From Terana coerulea (lineage: Eukaryota; Basidiomycota; Agaricomycetes; Polyporales; Phanerochaetaceae), in the NCBI GenBank assembly GCA_024811115.1, contig JAKOGH010000776.1, positions 434,001 through 498,000 on the forward strand: a DNA stretch of 64,000 nt, given 5' to 3'. The notes under the pieces are model-generated. The model was not told where the DNA came from. It worked only from the letters and a program-made list of their open reading frames with translations, and did no database searches. A program made the position numbers and the translations under genes. Below, in pieces: positions 22,726 through 33,427 of the stretch (the first letter of the stretch is position 1; each line of letters starts with the position of its first letter).

Positions 22726-25700
22726 ATGGCACCGTCGCTCCCAAGCATCCGCGCTGCCAACCTCAACGCCGGCCGCGCGCTGCCCTACACTGCGGGAAGT
22801 AGAACCATTATTTATTACCGGATAACCCACTCATCCGGCACCTAGCAGTGGGAAACCCACTCAAAAGTGCCTACCCATAAATAAATGGGAAATCCAGGGC
22901 TGGAAAATCCGACATCAGATGCCGGATTTCCCGCGACGTCGGATCAACACTGGACAAACCAATGCGCCGCAGTGGATTTCCCAGTACCTGGAATACCCAC
23001 TCACTACAGCAGGGTTTTCCAGTAGTACATGCCGGAAGTCATAAAGCATTAGTAGCTGTGTGTACAATGTGTTATAAAATCCTACCATATCTGTAGAGAC
23101 TTTCGACGCCAAAACGCGCGGCATTGAGCATGGACATCGCTCTCGCTGACGCTCTGTTGATGAATTCCTTGCTCAAGGCGACGACGCGGGCCATTTCCGA
23201 GATACTTTCTGCACTAAAACTTAAGAGAAGCGTATGTAATACATTAGTTTAGGTGCTCTTGACCTTTGACAAGGCCCAGACTGGCGGAATATCACGCAGG
23301 AACCCTACGGTCAATGATTTGAGGTTTGCTCAAGTCAATGCCAAAAGCGGCATCTTCCCGGGCTTCAACGTCCGTGCGGCAAGCCGGCAGCACAGCAAAT
23401 CAGTCGGAGTGTGGAAGTGCTACTTGACTTACTTACTGCATCATTGTGAATTCAGGCTCCGAAAGGGAAAAGCTTGCTCCAGCGGCATTCGCCGGTGACG
23501 TCGTCATTGAGATTCATGACTTCACGCCAAAATCGCTACTTGGCTCACTCCTTCACCATATCCCCTTCCGCCATCTTGACATCTTGCCACCTGTTCGCTA
23601 TCCTTCATTTCTCTTCGAATAGCTTCAGTTTCGGTTCTTCGTCAAGGCCTTGCGTGAGCCCATGGCATTGCTCGCGAAACTGCCACCAACGGCTCGCCGT
23701 GGGCGAAACACAAGACGGTACGCCTCGTTTCTTTGGTGTGAAGTCAGAGCATGTTACGCGCGTTGACCATTTGGATAGGAATTGGTGGGTATTGGGGTTG
23801 ACGGCAGGCCGTCGCGGCCATGTGAGCTGCAGCCGCAGAGCAGGTTGTTTAGGTGGCCCTGGCCGGCCTCGTCTCCTTTATGCAGGTCAGTCACTGTGCA
23901 TAGTGCGCTGGACTTACTGAACATCATGCGCTTTATGGCAGGTCTTCTAGGGTAACAACCTGAAGACAGAGCAGTACATCAAGCCAGCGGCCGTTCGTGC
24001 GCGTAGGTGGCGGCAACATGACTCTTATTCAGCTGCCTTACTTGACAGTGTGCGTAGCCTTTTCCTACCAGTGTCGGCTTGGGTGTCGTCATTTCTCCTC
24101 GTCATTAACTGTGAATCTTACGCATGGAGGTTGCTTCATGCACTCGACCACTGCGAAAGTCCCGGCATCAACGGAAACTGGCGCTGACCTTGCTAACATG
24201 GACAACCATAGAGGGGCGGATGTGGACGGGATGGCTGATTAGTAGTACATACAGAATAACAACTGGTGCGTGCATTGTCGGCCGGGTTTTTGCTGACTTT
24301 TCTGAGCAGGTGATGGTACAAACAGATTGATCCAAGTCAATCATTGGGTTAGGGACTCTTGGCGGCTTGAAGCCCATCCCGGGAGTGGGGAACGCAGAGA
24401 GAACAGAGCTGGAGGCAGGCGCAAGATTGCGTGGTCAGGAGAGATGGATAGTGCAAGTACATACTGCTTCAATCTTGTTAGAACTACGTAGCAGTGCGCC
24501 GGCACCAATATATTTACATATGATAAAAGTCCTTTTATATTGAGGGGTTTACCTACCATGAGACCTGGAGTGCGTGTCTATAAAGCCAGGAAATGACACG
24601 AAGCCCTGATGGATATCCCGTTAGATATCACTGGGTTACTCACTCATTCCACATCGGGAAATCCACTGCTTGATGGCGGATTGTGCACACTTTCAGTGGA
24701 TTATCCACTCACCCCCGGCAGTGGATTTCCCACTCACCTCCCATGGGCGAGCAGTGGGTTTCCCACTCATTTTGCAGTGGGTTACCCATTTTTAAATATC
24801 AGATCTACTACCCGCAGTGCCTACCGCCCCGTCGCCATCTTCGTCGGGGGCACGTCCGGCATCGGCGCAGGCATGGCTCGCGCCTTTGCGCGTCACCGCA
24901 ACGGCGACGCGCACATCATCCTCATCGGCCGCAACCGCGCTGCGGCGCAGGAGATTATCAACTCCTTCCCCAAACCCGAGGGCACGGAGCCCGCGCACGA
25001 GTTCGTCGAATGCGACATCACGCTGATGCGCAATGTCCGGAAGGCGACGGACGAGCTGAAGGCGAGGTTGTCGAAGGTGAACTTCCTCGTCATGAGCCCG
25101 GGGATCTTGACGCTGGTGGGACGGACGGAGACGGACGAGGGTATTGACAAGAAGCTGGCGCTGCATTATTATGCAAGGTGGAGGTTTGCCTACGAGTGCG
25201 TAATCGTGTTTTTTTCTCCCTCGACGCGCCGCTGACATTGTGCAGTCTCATCCCATTATTGCAGAAAGCCAAGGATGCGGGAGAAGATGCGAAGGTTATG
25301 AGTGTCCTTTCGGCGGAACGGACGCAGCAGAGATTAGTCTGGATGATTTGGCTTTGAAGAACACTTTCAGCATACTGAATGCAGCCAAGCACGCATCGGT
25401 GTACAATGATCTTATGGTCCAGGTATGTTCTGTTTAGCCTTTCTTCTCCACCTGGTATTCACAGGCGCACCGCTAGACATTTGCAGAGAAGCATCCTACC
25501 CTCGCATTCACGCACATCTCGCCAGGTGTTGTAAACACACCTCTTATGCATGGTGTAGTGGGCGACAACCGTATCCTACGCACCCTCAACCCTCTGCGCA
25601 TCATTGGGTATACACTAGGTGCTAAGCCGGACGACTGTGGTGAGTACATGTGGAGTGGACTATATGCGGGAGCCAAGGGTATGTTCCGCAGAAACAGTTA

Positions 25701-25791
25701 CGGTGAGGACATTGGGAACAAGAATCTGTGGACGACGCCGGAAGCGCAAGAGAAGGTGTGGGCGCATACACTGGCAGAGACGTCCAAGTGA
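22726..25791 (+). pseudogene. SDR2: short-chain dehydrogenase split by a transposon insertion
   Basis: Tandem paralogue of SDR1, interrupted at codon 21. The 5' piece (22726-22787) reads MAPSLPSIRAANLNAGRALP. The rest resumes at 24822 with YRPVAIFVGGTSGIGAGMAR and continues to AHTLAETSK, stop at 25791, with introns near 25,197-25,245 and 25,422-25,478. Between the pieces sits a 2,034-bp inverted-repeat element flanked by CCTA. Excision of the element and one CCTA would restore the exact SDR1-like junction. A second lesion lies at 25,315-25,316, where GG must be GGG to read SAGTDAAEISLDD. The insertion disrupts the coding exon and is not placed like an intron. Expression from an internal start is conceivable but would lack the N-terminal strand. 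Confidence 0.82.
22788..24821. mobile_element. 2.03-kb terminal-inverted-repeat element, CACTA/CMC-like, non-autonomous
   Basis: Left end CACTGCGGGAAGTAGAAC and the reverse complement of the right end CACTGCGGGTAGTAGATC match at 16 of 18 positions. The element is flanked by CCTA on both sides (22784-22787 and 24822-24825), a 4-bp target duplication verified against the uninterrupted SDR1 copy. Both subterminal regions carry many short palindromic motifs of the form CAGTGG(G/A)..CCCACTCA (for example 22,846-22,863, 24,692-24,711, 24,719-24,738 and 24,751-24,770). CACT ends with subterminal repeats fit the CACTA/CMC group. No transposase was recognised inside, so it is probably non-autonomous; superfamily is an inference. 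Confidence 0.8.
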
Positions 25792-26305
25792 TTGGAATCT
25801 GTTTTCTGCTATGGCACCGTTCCGCGTTGAATCTGGTTATCTATTTACTATATTCTGTCGATTTTATTAGTCGTACTTGCTATTGATGACACTACTGCAG
25901 ATACGAGCCGGAAAGCGAGCTACGCCGAAAGTTATCTCGTCTCACGGTTTGCAGAAACAACCTCGTATCAGCCGCCAATTGATCCAAAATCGTGCTCTCC
26001 AGAGCGCCTGTTTCACCATCGCCTGCGTTATCGATATCCTCCGATTTCCCATATGCACTCTGTCTCCGACAGACAGTTTGGTCATCAAATGGACGGGCTG
26101 CGCCAAGTGCAAACATGCGGTTCCCACGGCCAGGAGCGTACTTCAACTCGAGCGCATGTTGAACAGCAGCTTGATCCGGAGCTCAGACCACTAAGTTGAG
26201 AAGATTTTATCTAGTAAGTTACCTTGCCACTTGATGCGTCCCAGCAGTCACCAACATTTTCTGTTACTGTCTTACATATGAAAGCGAGCACAATACGCAA
26301 CGAGC
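25792..26305. other. Intergenic, no gene seen
   Basis: This 514-base spacer separates SDR2 from F-box2, both on the plus strand. No coding or RNA feature was found; the promoter of F-box2 must lie here. Confidence 0.4.
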
Positions 26306-28838
26306 ATGGCCAAAGCATGGGCCTCCGCAGACGTTCTTCCACCAGAGCTATTTTACAACATCCTTCGTTGTGTCGAAGTCCCGCACTTACGCGGACCAGC
26401 GATGCAGTTGTCAAGCCATCCGGGGCGGCGCGAACTGGGCTTGCTGTGCCTGGTCTGCCGGTACTGGGCTCGTCAATGCCGGCCGCTCTTGTTCCTCAAG
26501 GTTACGTTTCAAACGCGCGAAGAACTCGATCAGTTGTTGAACCTCTTGACTTCGCCATCCGCAAACACCATTACACCGACTCTCGCAGACTGCCTCAGGC
26601 AAGGCGGTCCTCACATCGTCCATCCTGCGGGCGACCGCGGCGGCTTTTGGACGCGTCTCTCTGTCAATGAACCGGCATGGCGATGGCCAAGCAACAACCT
26701 CGAGTTCCGTCAGTTCTTTTCGAGCAAGATGCCGCAAACCACGTATATACCTAGGCTTACATGGAGCGACGGCATGCCGCGCACCCTACCCCCTCGGATG
26801 GTGCAACTGCGTCACCTCGAGCTGCACGGCCAGTCCTTCGAGCGAGTCGACATAGTCGCTGGGCTCGCGGATGGTGTCTACTCTTTGGAGTCTTTGAAAT
26901 GCGAGTACTTACAGTTCTCGGTCAACTCCATGGTGTTTCCTACGCGCATCTTTGTTCGGCCGCGACACCAAGGTCCTTTTATTATCGACACTCTCGACGA
27001 TCAATCCATGTCCACGAATATCACATGAATCCTATCTCTCGTCGGGTTTAGCCCTCGCCACAGAGCTCCTGGGTACCGCCTTGGTCCGGGGACATGGACC
27101 AAAGTGCAGGATTTGGTTCGCGCCTTATGCACTTCAACAGCTACGAGGATCGCCGCGCGTTACTCCGAGGAGGATCGGTTTACCTTGAGCTTCCCGCATT
27201 GGTCTGACTCGGATTCCGACGCAGCAACCCATGAAGTCGATTTTTTCTTGACCTCTACCGTGTCGGGACCTCCGTCATTTAGGACTCCTGGGACAGCTAC
27301 AATTCGCTCCGTACAACTTCACATCGTTGAGATGCAGCCCATCACGCTCTACACTCCGTATGCAGTGGGCGGCCTTTGAGACTGCGATTCTAGCGCTAAA
27401 CCCGGCCGAGGGCGTCGAGATTAATTTCGACAAGTGGGACGACGACTTCGCGGAGTTTTGTGCGGGGGTTCGTGAGGGTCTCGTCTTGCAGCGGCTCCAG
27501 GGCGAGGGAAAACTCCGTCTTCTTAGGGTAGGGGGATCCGCCCCGAGCCCGACCATGCGTTCCGATCATCAACCGGTTGACATAGACTTTCTAAGGTCAT
27601 TTTTCGGCCTCAATCCCCTTCACTCTCTTCCAGGACACCGCTTTGCCACCTCGTCAGCATGGCCAAACGCACAAGATCTCCTGCGCTCCCTTTGCCCCTC
27701 TGACACGCAATGGATCATCACTATACACCCCGAAGAGAGCCACTGCAGCATTCGATTTACGCACAATGACCGCCCGGATATATTGACTCACGAGGTCGAG
27801 TTCCCCTTCGCCTCCACCGACTCCCCACCCACATACTTCCTCGTCGCATCAGGCATGGCCGCCCTCCGCTCGATGCGGGTCAATTTCTTTGACATACCGC
27901 TGGTGTCATTCTTCGCTGAATTGCACTGGACGGCGTTCGCAGACGCCGTTTATGCACTCAACCCGACCAGCGACGTCGAGTGCGTCTTTAAAGTTTGGAG
28001 GGACGAGTACCAGTTGTTCTGCGCGGCTGTGGACGACGGCAACTTGTTGAAGACACCCCATGACGGCAAGGTTACCGTCAAGCTTATCGGCGTGGACGCT
28101 CGAGTCTCGAATATCTGTAGTGATGACTCTCGCCATGATGAGTTCTCAGAGCTGGACGCAGCGCTGTTTATGGCTTCTCTCGGTTGCAGCGCTCTTCCCG
28201 ACAATCCATCCTGGTATCGCCTTGACTCTTGGGCCAAAACATGGTCGGCGACTCCCGACACACGCTGGTGGTCTTCATCCCTCGATGCATGGATACACTC
28301 CAGCCCTGCAACTTGGCGGAGCGTGCAGCAGATCGTTCGGACCCTGGCCTTTGGATATTCAACTCACGCCGCGATGTCTGCATGCCGCGAGAGCGACCTC
28401 CTTGGAGTCCAGTTTGCGCACGAGCAGGACATCAGGACTGTTACGCATCAGGTGTGGTTTTCCTTAGCCCCTACCGCCGCCGATGTCGACCAACCGGATG
28501 ATATTCCCTTCAACTTGATTCGAGTCGATATTGTGGACTTGAAATACACGGATCTGTATTGCGTCTTGAACTGGACGTCGTTTGAGAACGCCTGTCTCGC
28601 TGCTGCGCCGCCCCAGGGTGTGCAGCTAAATTTCAAGATGTGGAAAGCAGAGTTCACTCGGTTCTGTGCGGGTGTTTCCGAGGGTCTGGCCTTGCCACAA
28701 CTTCATACCGCCACAATGCTAAAGCTCACTGGTGTTCCCGAGAAAGCTTTGGATGCTGTGAGTATTCAGCGTGTTTGTCATTATATGCTTCTTGCTAAGA
28801 TACGTACAGCTGCCTTCGGTTCCACGGCAGGTGATTAA
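26306..28838 (+). pseudogene. F-box2: F-box-like protein with three C-terminal modules, interrupted
   Basis: Paralogue of F-box1. Starts MAKAWASADVLPPELFYNIL (F-box start), then LCLVCRYWARQCRPLLF. Two lesions follow. At 27,026-27,028 an in-frame TGA stands exactly where F-box1 has Leu (NIT*ILSLVGFSPRH against DITLFLAILGVSPRH). Near 27,357 one extra base separates PITLYTP from MQWAAFETAIL. After that the frame stays open to 28838. Three modules of about 180 residues can be aligned (about 27,060-27,530, 27,600-28,080 and 28,150-28,770), one more than in F-box1. The nonsense codon is a substitution and is not explained by a homopolymer error, so this copy is likely a pseudogene or encodes a short F-box-only protein of 240 residues. 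Confidence 0.65.
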
Positions 28839-29361
28839 ATTTGCTGGCGATGAACAAGGACGAGCCATCGACGATGGGTTACTTACTGTAAAAGCGTGAA
28901 CTATGGCTAGGCGAGCGAGTGGCACCGAACGGTAGCTAGCTTCTACAGGTGATTGTTAGAGTGCAATAGAGTTTGAAAACCCAAAAGTATCAAATGTATA
29001 TCCACACAGAGTTTCTTTGAAGTCATGTGCTCTGTAGTATGCGAAATTATGCTCATTACCCCCTAACTTGCACAACACTCCCGCGACGCAACTCTCGGCA
29101 AGGCCCTTGCGCAATGAGCTTGAGTCTTAGATAGGAGGCAACCTGCGAAGCTTGCCAAAAATCGTCTCAATGGCAAGAATGGCCAGGCTACCAGTGTGAT
29201 GAGGCGCGTCGTTTCCAGTTGGCCACATCTTCGTTGTAACTTGAACTTGACTTGAAACTACTGCCAACGCGGCCGATGCCGCATCAGTGAAGCGCCACAA
29301 AGGCGCCGGCATGTCCCGGGATCAAATGTTGTTTTTGTTTGTCAGGAGCCCTCCCCAGCTA
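28839..29361. other. Intergenic, no gene seen
   Basis: This 523-base region between F-box2 and the MITE has no coding character on either strand that I can support. Confidence 0.4.
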
Positions 29362-29938
29362 CAGTGCCTTGCATATGAAACGACAGTCGCCCAAATTTCT
29401 GCGGCCGTTTGTCCTGTACAAATAGAGCCTTATAAGGTAATGTTAGCGGTCACATCAGTCACCGCGCGTCGCTCTAGGCCAGCCTTGGGCTTGCCTGCGT
29501 GACAGACATAATGAGGCTGTCTTCTCCTTCTCATCCTTCAAGGTACTACTTATGTTCTCTGTTCATTGCAGATTATCTGCATTCAACGCGGCCTTACAAT
29601 GGTATCTCTGCAGCGCTCAGAGAATTTGGCGTTACCTGAAGCACCACTTGTCCCTCCAACTTGAATATCACTAACTACGCACACTTATGCATGCATAGAA
29701 ATGTTCCTCGTAGCCAGTACCTTCTAATACAATACTTTTCTTGACTACCGTACTCACAAACGCGTCGGGTGAGTGGATCGCGTCTGTCACGGAGGCAAGC
29801 CCAAGGTTGGCCCAAGGCTAGCCTAGAGCGACGCGCGGTGACTAATGTGACCGCTAACATTACCCCATAAGGCTTTATTTGTACAGGACAAACAGCCGTA
29901 GAAATTTGGGCGACTGTCGTTTCATATGCAAGACACTG
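29362..29938. mobile_element. Tc1/mariner-type MITE with long inverted repeats
   Basis: Inverted repeats of about 145 bases bound a 577-bp element. The outer ends are CAGTGCCTTGCATATGAAAC (left) and CAGTGTCTTGCATATGAAAC (right, reverse complement). Both flanks carry TA (29360-29361 and 29939-29940), the Tc1/mariner target duplication. The inner core of about 280 bases has no ORF of note. The CAGTG terminus and the TA duplication point to a non-autonomous Tc1/mariner relative. The two arms differ at several positions, so it is not brand new. Confidence 0.82.
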
Positions 29939-30557
29939 TAACCGCTTCACCTGATACACATTTGACCCTTTCATCTTGATTCATACTAGATTTGTATTAC
30001 TTCTGTAAGAAAATCACGCGACTAAAACAAAGCTTATCAAAAACAATCTCGACAGACTTGCCAGAAACCCAACAGAACTGCCTCCGAGGCGTCCGCGAAT
30101 CCGTGCATCCTCAGCACTTCTTGATAGTAGTACGTTACACCTAGCTTTATCATATCACATATCGCCTAAATTGTCAGCTTGGCTTTATACTCCTGCTGCT
30201 ATACCTTTTACGCACAACGTCGCCCCACTTACTACTCAGGCTACACCAGCGTCTCGCACATGCGTACTCGCCAGGCCTCAGCATCGCACATCGTAAATAT
30301 GCTATGGTAGACCCACTCCTTCTAGCGTTTTTGGAGGATCACTATGCGATATATGCAGAGCCTAATCTCCTCAAGTCGTGCAGTCCAGCACGGTAAGCTT
30401 GATTGGCCTTTGGGAACAAGGTTGACGGCCGGGGCCAGCCGGAGCTTTCAAGTTGTTGGCAATCACTCAAATCAGCTGTAACCATTCTTCGTTATCGTCT
30501 CTCACAACGAGAACAGTATCCCCATATATCACCGCATACCAGCTCTCGAGGACACGT
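29939..30557. other. Intergenic, no gene seen
   Basis: Spacer of 619 bases between the MITE and the MYND gene. It is A+T-rich at the left. No supported ORF or RNA gene was found. Confidence 0.4.
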
Positions 30558-31441
30558 ATGGCTCCGCCTAGGAGTTGTGCAGGGTGCGGATTACCCGAGC
30601 ACATTTGAGTGCGCCACTCAAGGGATGCTCTAGGTGCAAGGCGGCCGCATACTGTGTGCGTAAAATACCACTACCATCCTCATCCACCTGACCAGTGCGT
30701 GTTTTTCAAACAGTCTAGTGAATGTCAGACTTCCCATTGGCCTGTCCATAAGCCCATCTGCAGGATACTCAAACCCGGCGAATTTTGGGGTATTGAGATG
30801 TTGTCGAAAGGAGACCTGCGGCGAGCCGGATTTTCCGACGACAGGAAGTCAGCCGATGGCAGATTTCGCTACATTCTTCTGCCCAAAGATCATCCAGCGT
30901 TACAAATGGCAGAGCTCTGTCCAGCAACTACGGCTTGTGGTATTCCCGTGCGCATATTCAGCACAGCCCTGCACCTGGGACGCTTCAGTCCAGACGATGA
31001 TGAGAATCAACCTGCGGTGTACATGCGGGTTGAGGTTGACAATGGCTTGGCCCCTATGCAGTGAGGTTCTCAATTATATGCTTAAACGTTTGCATTTAAC
31101 CACGAGCATTTGATTCTCGAAATAGCTGGCAGTTGAACCATCCCGGAACGGTATCTAGGCACCCCACATCTCACGTAACGCGAATCTGACAACGTACTCA
31201 ATCTCAGTGCATACTATTTCGTGAGGACCGGCAGCCACTAACCCAACAAACAGCGGAAGCGTTATGGAAGTGGCACGCCATGCTCATGACCGATGTATGG
31301 GGATACCCTGAAGAAGATGGGTGGGCTCCATTCAGCGGATTGCTCACACCCGCATCTTGGCAGCTGTTCTCGAGGAAGTACTATGAGGAGCAGAATGAGA
31401 AAGGACGCCAGGGATTCAAGCCATTCTTCGTCCCGCTGTAA
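30558..31441 (+). CDS. MYND-type zinc-finger protein
   Basis: Small protein with a near-complete MYND finger (protein-interaction zinc domain). The cysteines fall in order: RSCAGCGLPEH, then GCSRCKAAAYC, then, after a 64-nt intron (about 30,652-30,715), SSECQTSHWPVHKPIC. The first part is one base out of frame with the second at 30,604-30,606 (TTT); adding a T gives PEHILSAPLKGC and a normal C-x2-C ... C-x2-C ... C-x3-C ... H-x3-C finger. The rest includes RFRYILLPKDHPALQMAE, a second intron after GLAPMQ, and a C-terminal exon ending WQLFSRKYYEEQNEKG...FFVPL at 31,439. Target unknown. Many agaricomycete genomes carry large MYND families. Confidence 0.7.
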
Positions 31442-31657
31442 GATCTTGCGAGGCCAGAGCCAGCTGTCGTTTCACCTGTCGTACATGGCGCTTTGAAGAA
31501 TATGATAGTTGATTTTGCTATACACGCTTTTAACACATTCAGTGAAGCCGAGTACTTCTGTCGGTACATTAAGGGTGCAATGATATACAAGTGGACTTAT
31601 GAAGTTAATATTTATCCCAAATTGCGCCATAGTCCTCGACAGAAGTCCATACCAGAC

Positions 31658-33001
31658 TTACAGAACCACGTCGCCGAGTCTGTAAACCAACTTCTCACCA
31701 CTCACACCTCCTTCCTCCATCAACTTCAATCCCGCATTGATCCCCTCCAGCCCACCGGGCATTGCCTTGACAGGGTTTGGCTTGAGATGTCCGCTCCATA
31801 TCAGCGCAGGTGTCTTCGCAAGGAATTCCACGGCATGAGCTTTGTCGGCAGGGGCTGCAGGGAGAATAGAACCACCGCGGTCCATGGGGATGCCGTGAGT
31901 TGTATACACGAGGGTAACTGTGGGAGATGTGTCAAGTCTGACAATGGGAGGAGGCAAATGTATGAGTAGCATACCTTGCAGCTCGACGTCCTCACGCAAC
32001 TTCGTCGCTTCGTCACTTACAGGAAGGACTGTCATAATCTTGCCTTTCCCGGGAGCCAACGCTTGCACTACAAGCTTCTGCGTGTCCGGAACAGAGATGG
32101 CATCCAGTGCGAAGTGGACAGTATCGCTTGCGGCGGACTTGAGCTTGTCTATAAATGCTGGGTCCCTATACTGAAAGACGTGTCAACGCATGTAATAGTA
32201 TCGACATTGGAAGACGTACATCGAGGACTACATCCGCTCCAAGGGACTTGCATAGGTCAAAGTTGCGGGGCGAGGCCGTCGTTGCAACTTTGTAGCCCGC
32301 AATGTGCAGGAGCTGCAGTGCAAACATCCCGACAGAACCTAACGCCCGGTCAGAACACTATCATACTTGCACAACGATGAGGTCACATACTGCTTCCACC
32401 GTATACGAAGATCCACTCATTCTTGTCGGCTTTCGCCGGAGGCTCAACGAGACCAAGACGGGTCGGGTTAAACAGTGCCTGGATAGCTGTCCAGAGTCTG
32501 TAGGTGCACTTAAATATCATGCAGCTATTTCATCTGATATGCTGAGATTCATACTCACGCACAGCCCAAAGTCGACGCCTCCTCGTGACTTACTGTACCA
32601 TCCGGAACCTTCAGTGTAAGGTCTTCAGCCACCTTGATATACTCCGCGAACGCGCCACAGTCAGGGAACTGCGCTCCCATGAGGAACCCCGCGACGTGAT
32701 CCCCAACTTTGAGCTTCGTGACATTCTTCCCGGTGAGGACGACAAATCCACTGTAATCGCATCCGCTGATAACGCCAGTCCGTGTTCTGGTCTTAATTGC
32801 TACAAAGGGTCGTGGTTAATGGGTTGCAGAAGCGATTTCAGGCGACTTGCATTTCCAGTCGGTAGGATTCTGTGCTACCGCGACATTCTTGACGAGGACT
32901 TCGTCTTCGGAGATGGTAGGTACGGGTACTTCCTGTACGGCGGCGGTGTGCCCCGACTGGATGACGAGGGCTTTCATGGTTTGCGGGATTGGTAAAGACA
33001 T
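31658..33001 (-). CDS. MDR3: medium-chain dehydrogenase/reductase
   Basis: Third MDR-superfamily reductase and the closest relative of MDR1: MSLPIPQTMKALVIQSGHTA, then QEVPVPTISEDEVLVKNVAV, NPTDWK. Further blocks: GVISGCDYSGFVVLTGKN, DHVAGFLMGAQFPDCGAFAE, SHEEASTLGCA, WTAIQALFNPTRLGLVEPPA, GSVGMFALQLLHIAGYKV (cofactor site), ALDAISVPDTQKLVVQALAP, and the end KPNPVKAMPGGLEGINAGL. Five short introns; no frame break is needed. Shorter C-terminal tail than MDR1 (YRLGDVVL). Convergent with the MYND gene and divergent from DRN1. Function and substrate are unknown; no zinc-ligand pattern of classical alcohol dehydrogenases is seen. Confidence 0.82.
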
Positions 33002-33427
33002 GGAGTATGGCGGCAAAGCAGCCCTGCTATGACTTCGTTATGAGTTGAATGATGTGCAAGGACAAGGATAAGACAAAATATATAAACACCTTGGCCTACT
33101 CCACTAAAGCTACCGTAGAGTCGCGTAATTGGACTTCTTTGAAGGCATACCGGCCTGAGCAAACCATGTCACTTCCGAGTCACCGGCCCGTGAGCTGCTG
33201 AGACCATAACAGCAGTAGCGATATCATTGAGACATGTCAGAAAACGCGCGAGTATCAGCTCGACCGTAAGTCTCCAAGAAAGCCAATGCAAAGACGACAG
33301 AGGCTCGAGGATGGTGATGGTAGCAGAAAGCGAGCCGCGTCTGGGACGAGCTGGGACCTGGACGCGGTGAACGTCATGTGTAGCCTACGCGCTTGCCGCC
33401 TACTTTCCCTCATGAACCGCAACAGTC
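33002..33427. promoter_or_regulatory. Divergent promoter MDR3/DRN1
   Basis: These 426 bases separate two divergent start codons. Apart from the TATA element near 33,080 on the MDR3 side, no specific site was recognised, and no TATA box is evident on the DRN1 side. Confidence 0.4.
33076..33086 (-). promoter_or_regulatory. TATA box of MDR3
   Basis: A TATATA-containing A/T run lies about 75-85 bases upstream of the MDR3 start at 33001 on the minus strand. Confidence 0.5.

Noticed and set aside
23474..23920. ORF of 148 codons inside the SDR2 element as a transposase
   Set aside because: No DDE-type or zinc-finger pattern is visible and it is too short.
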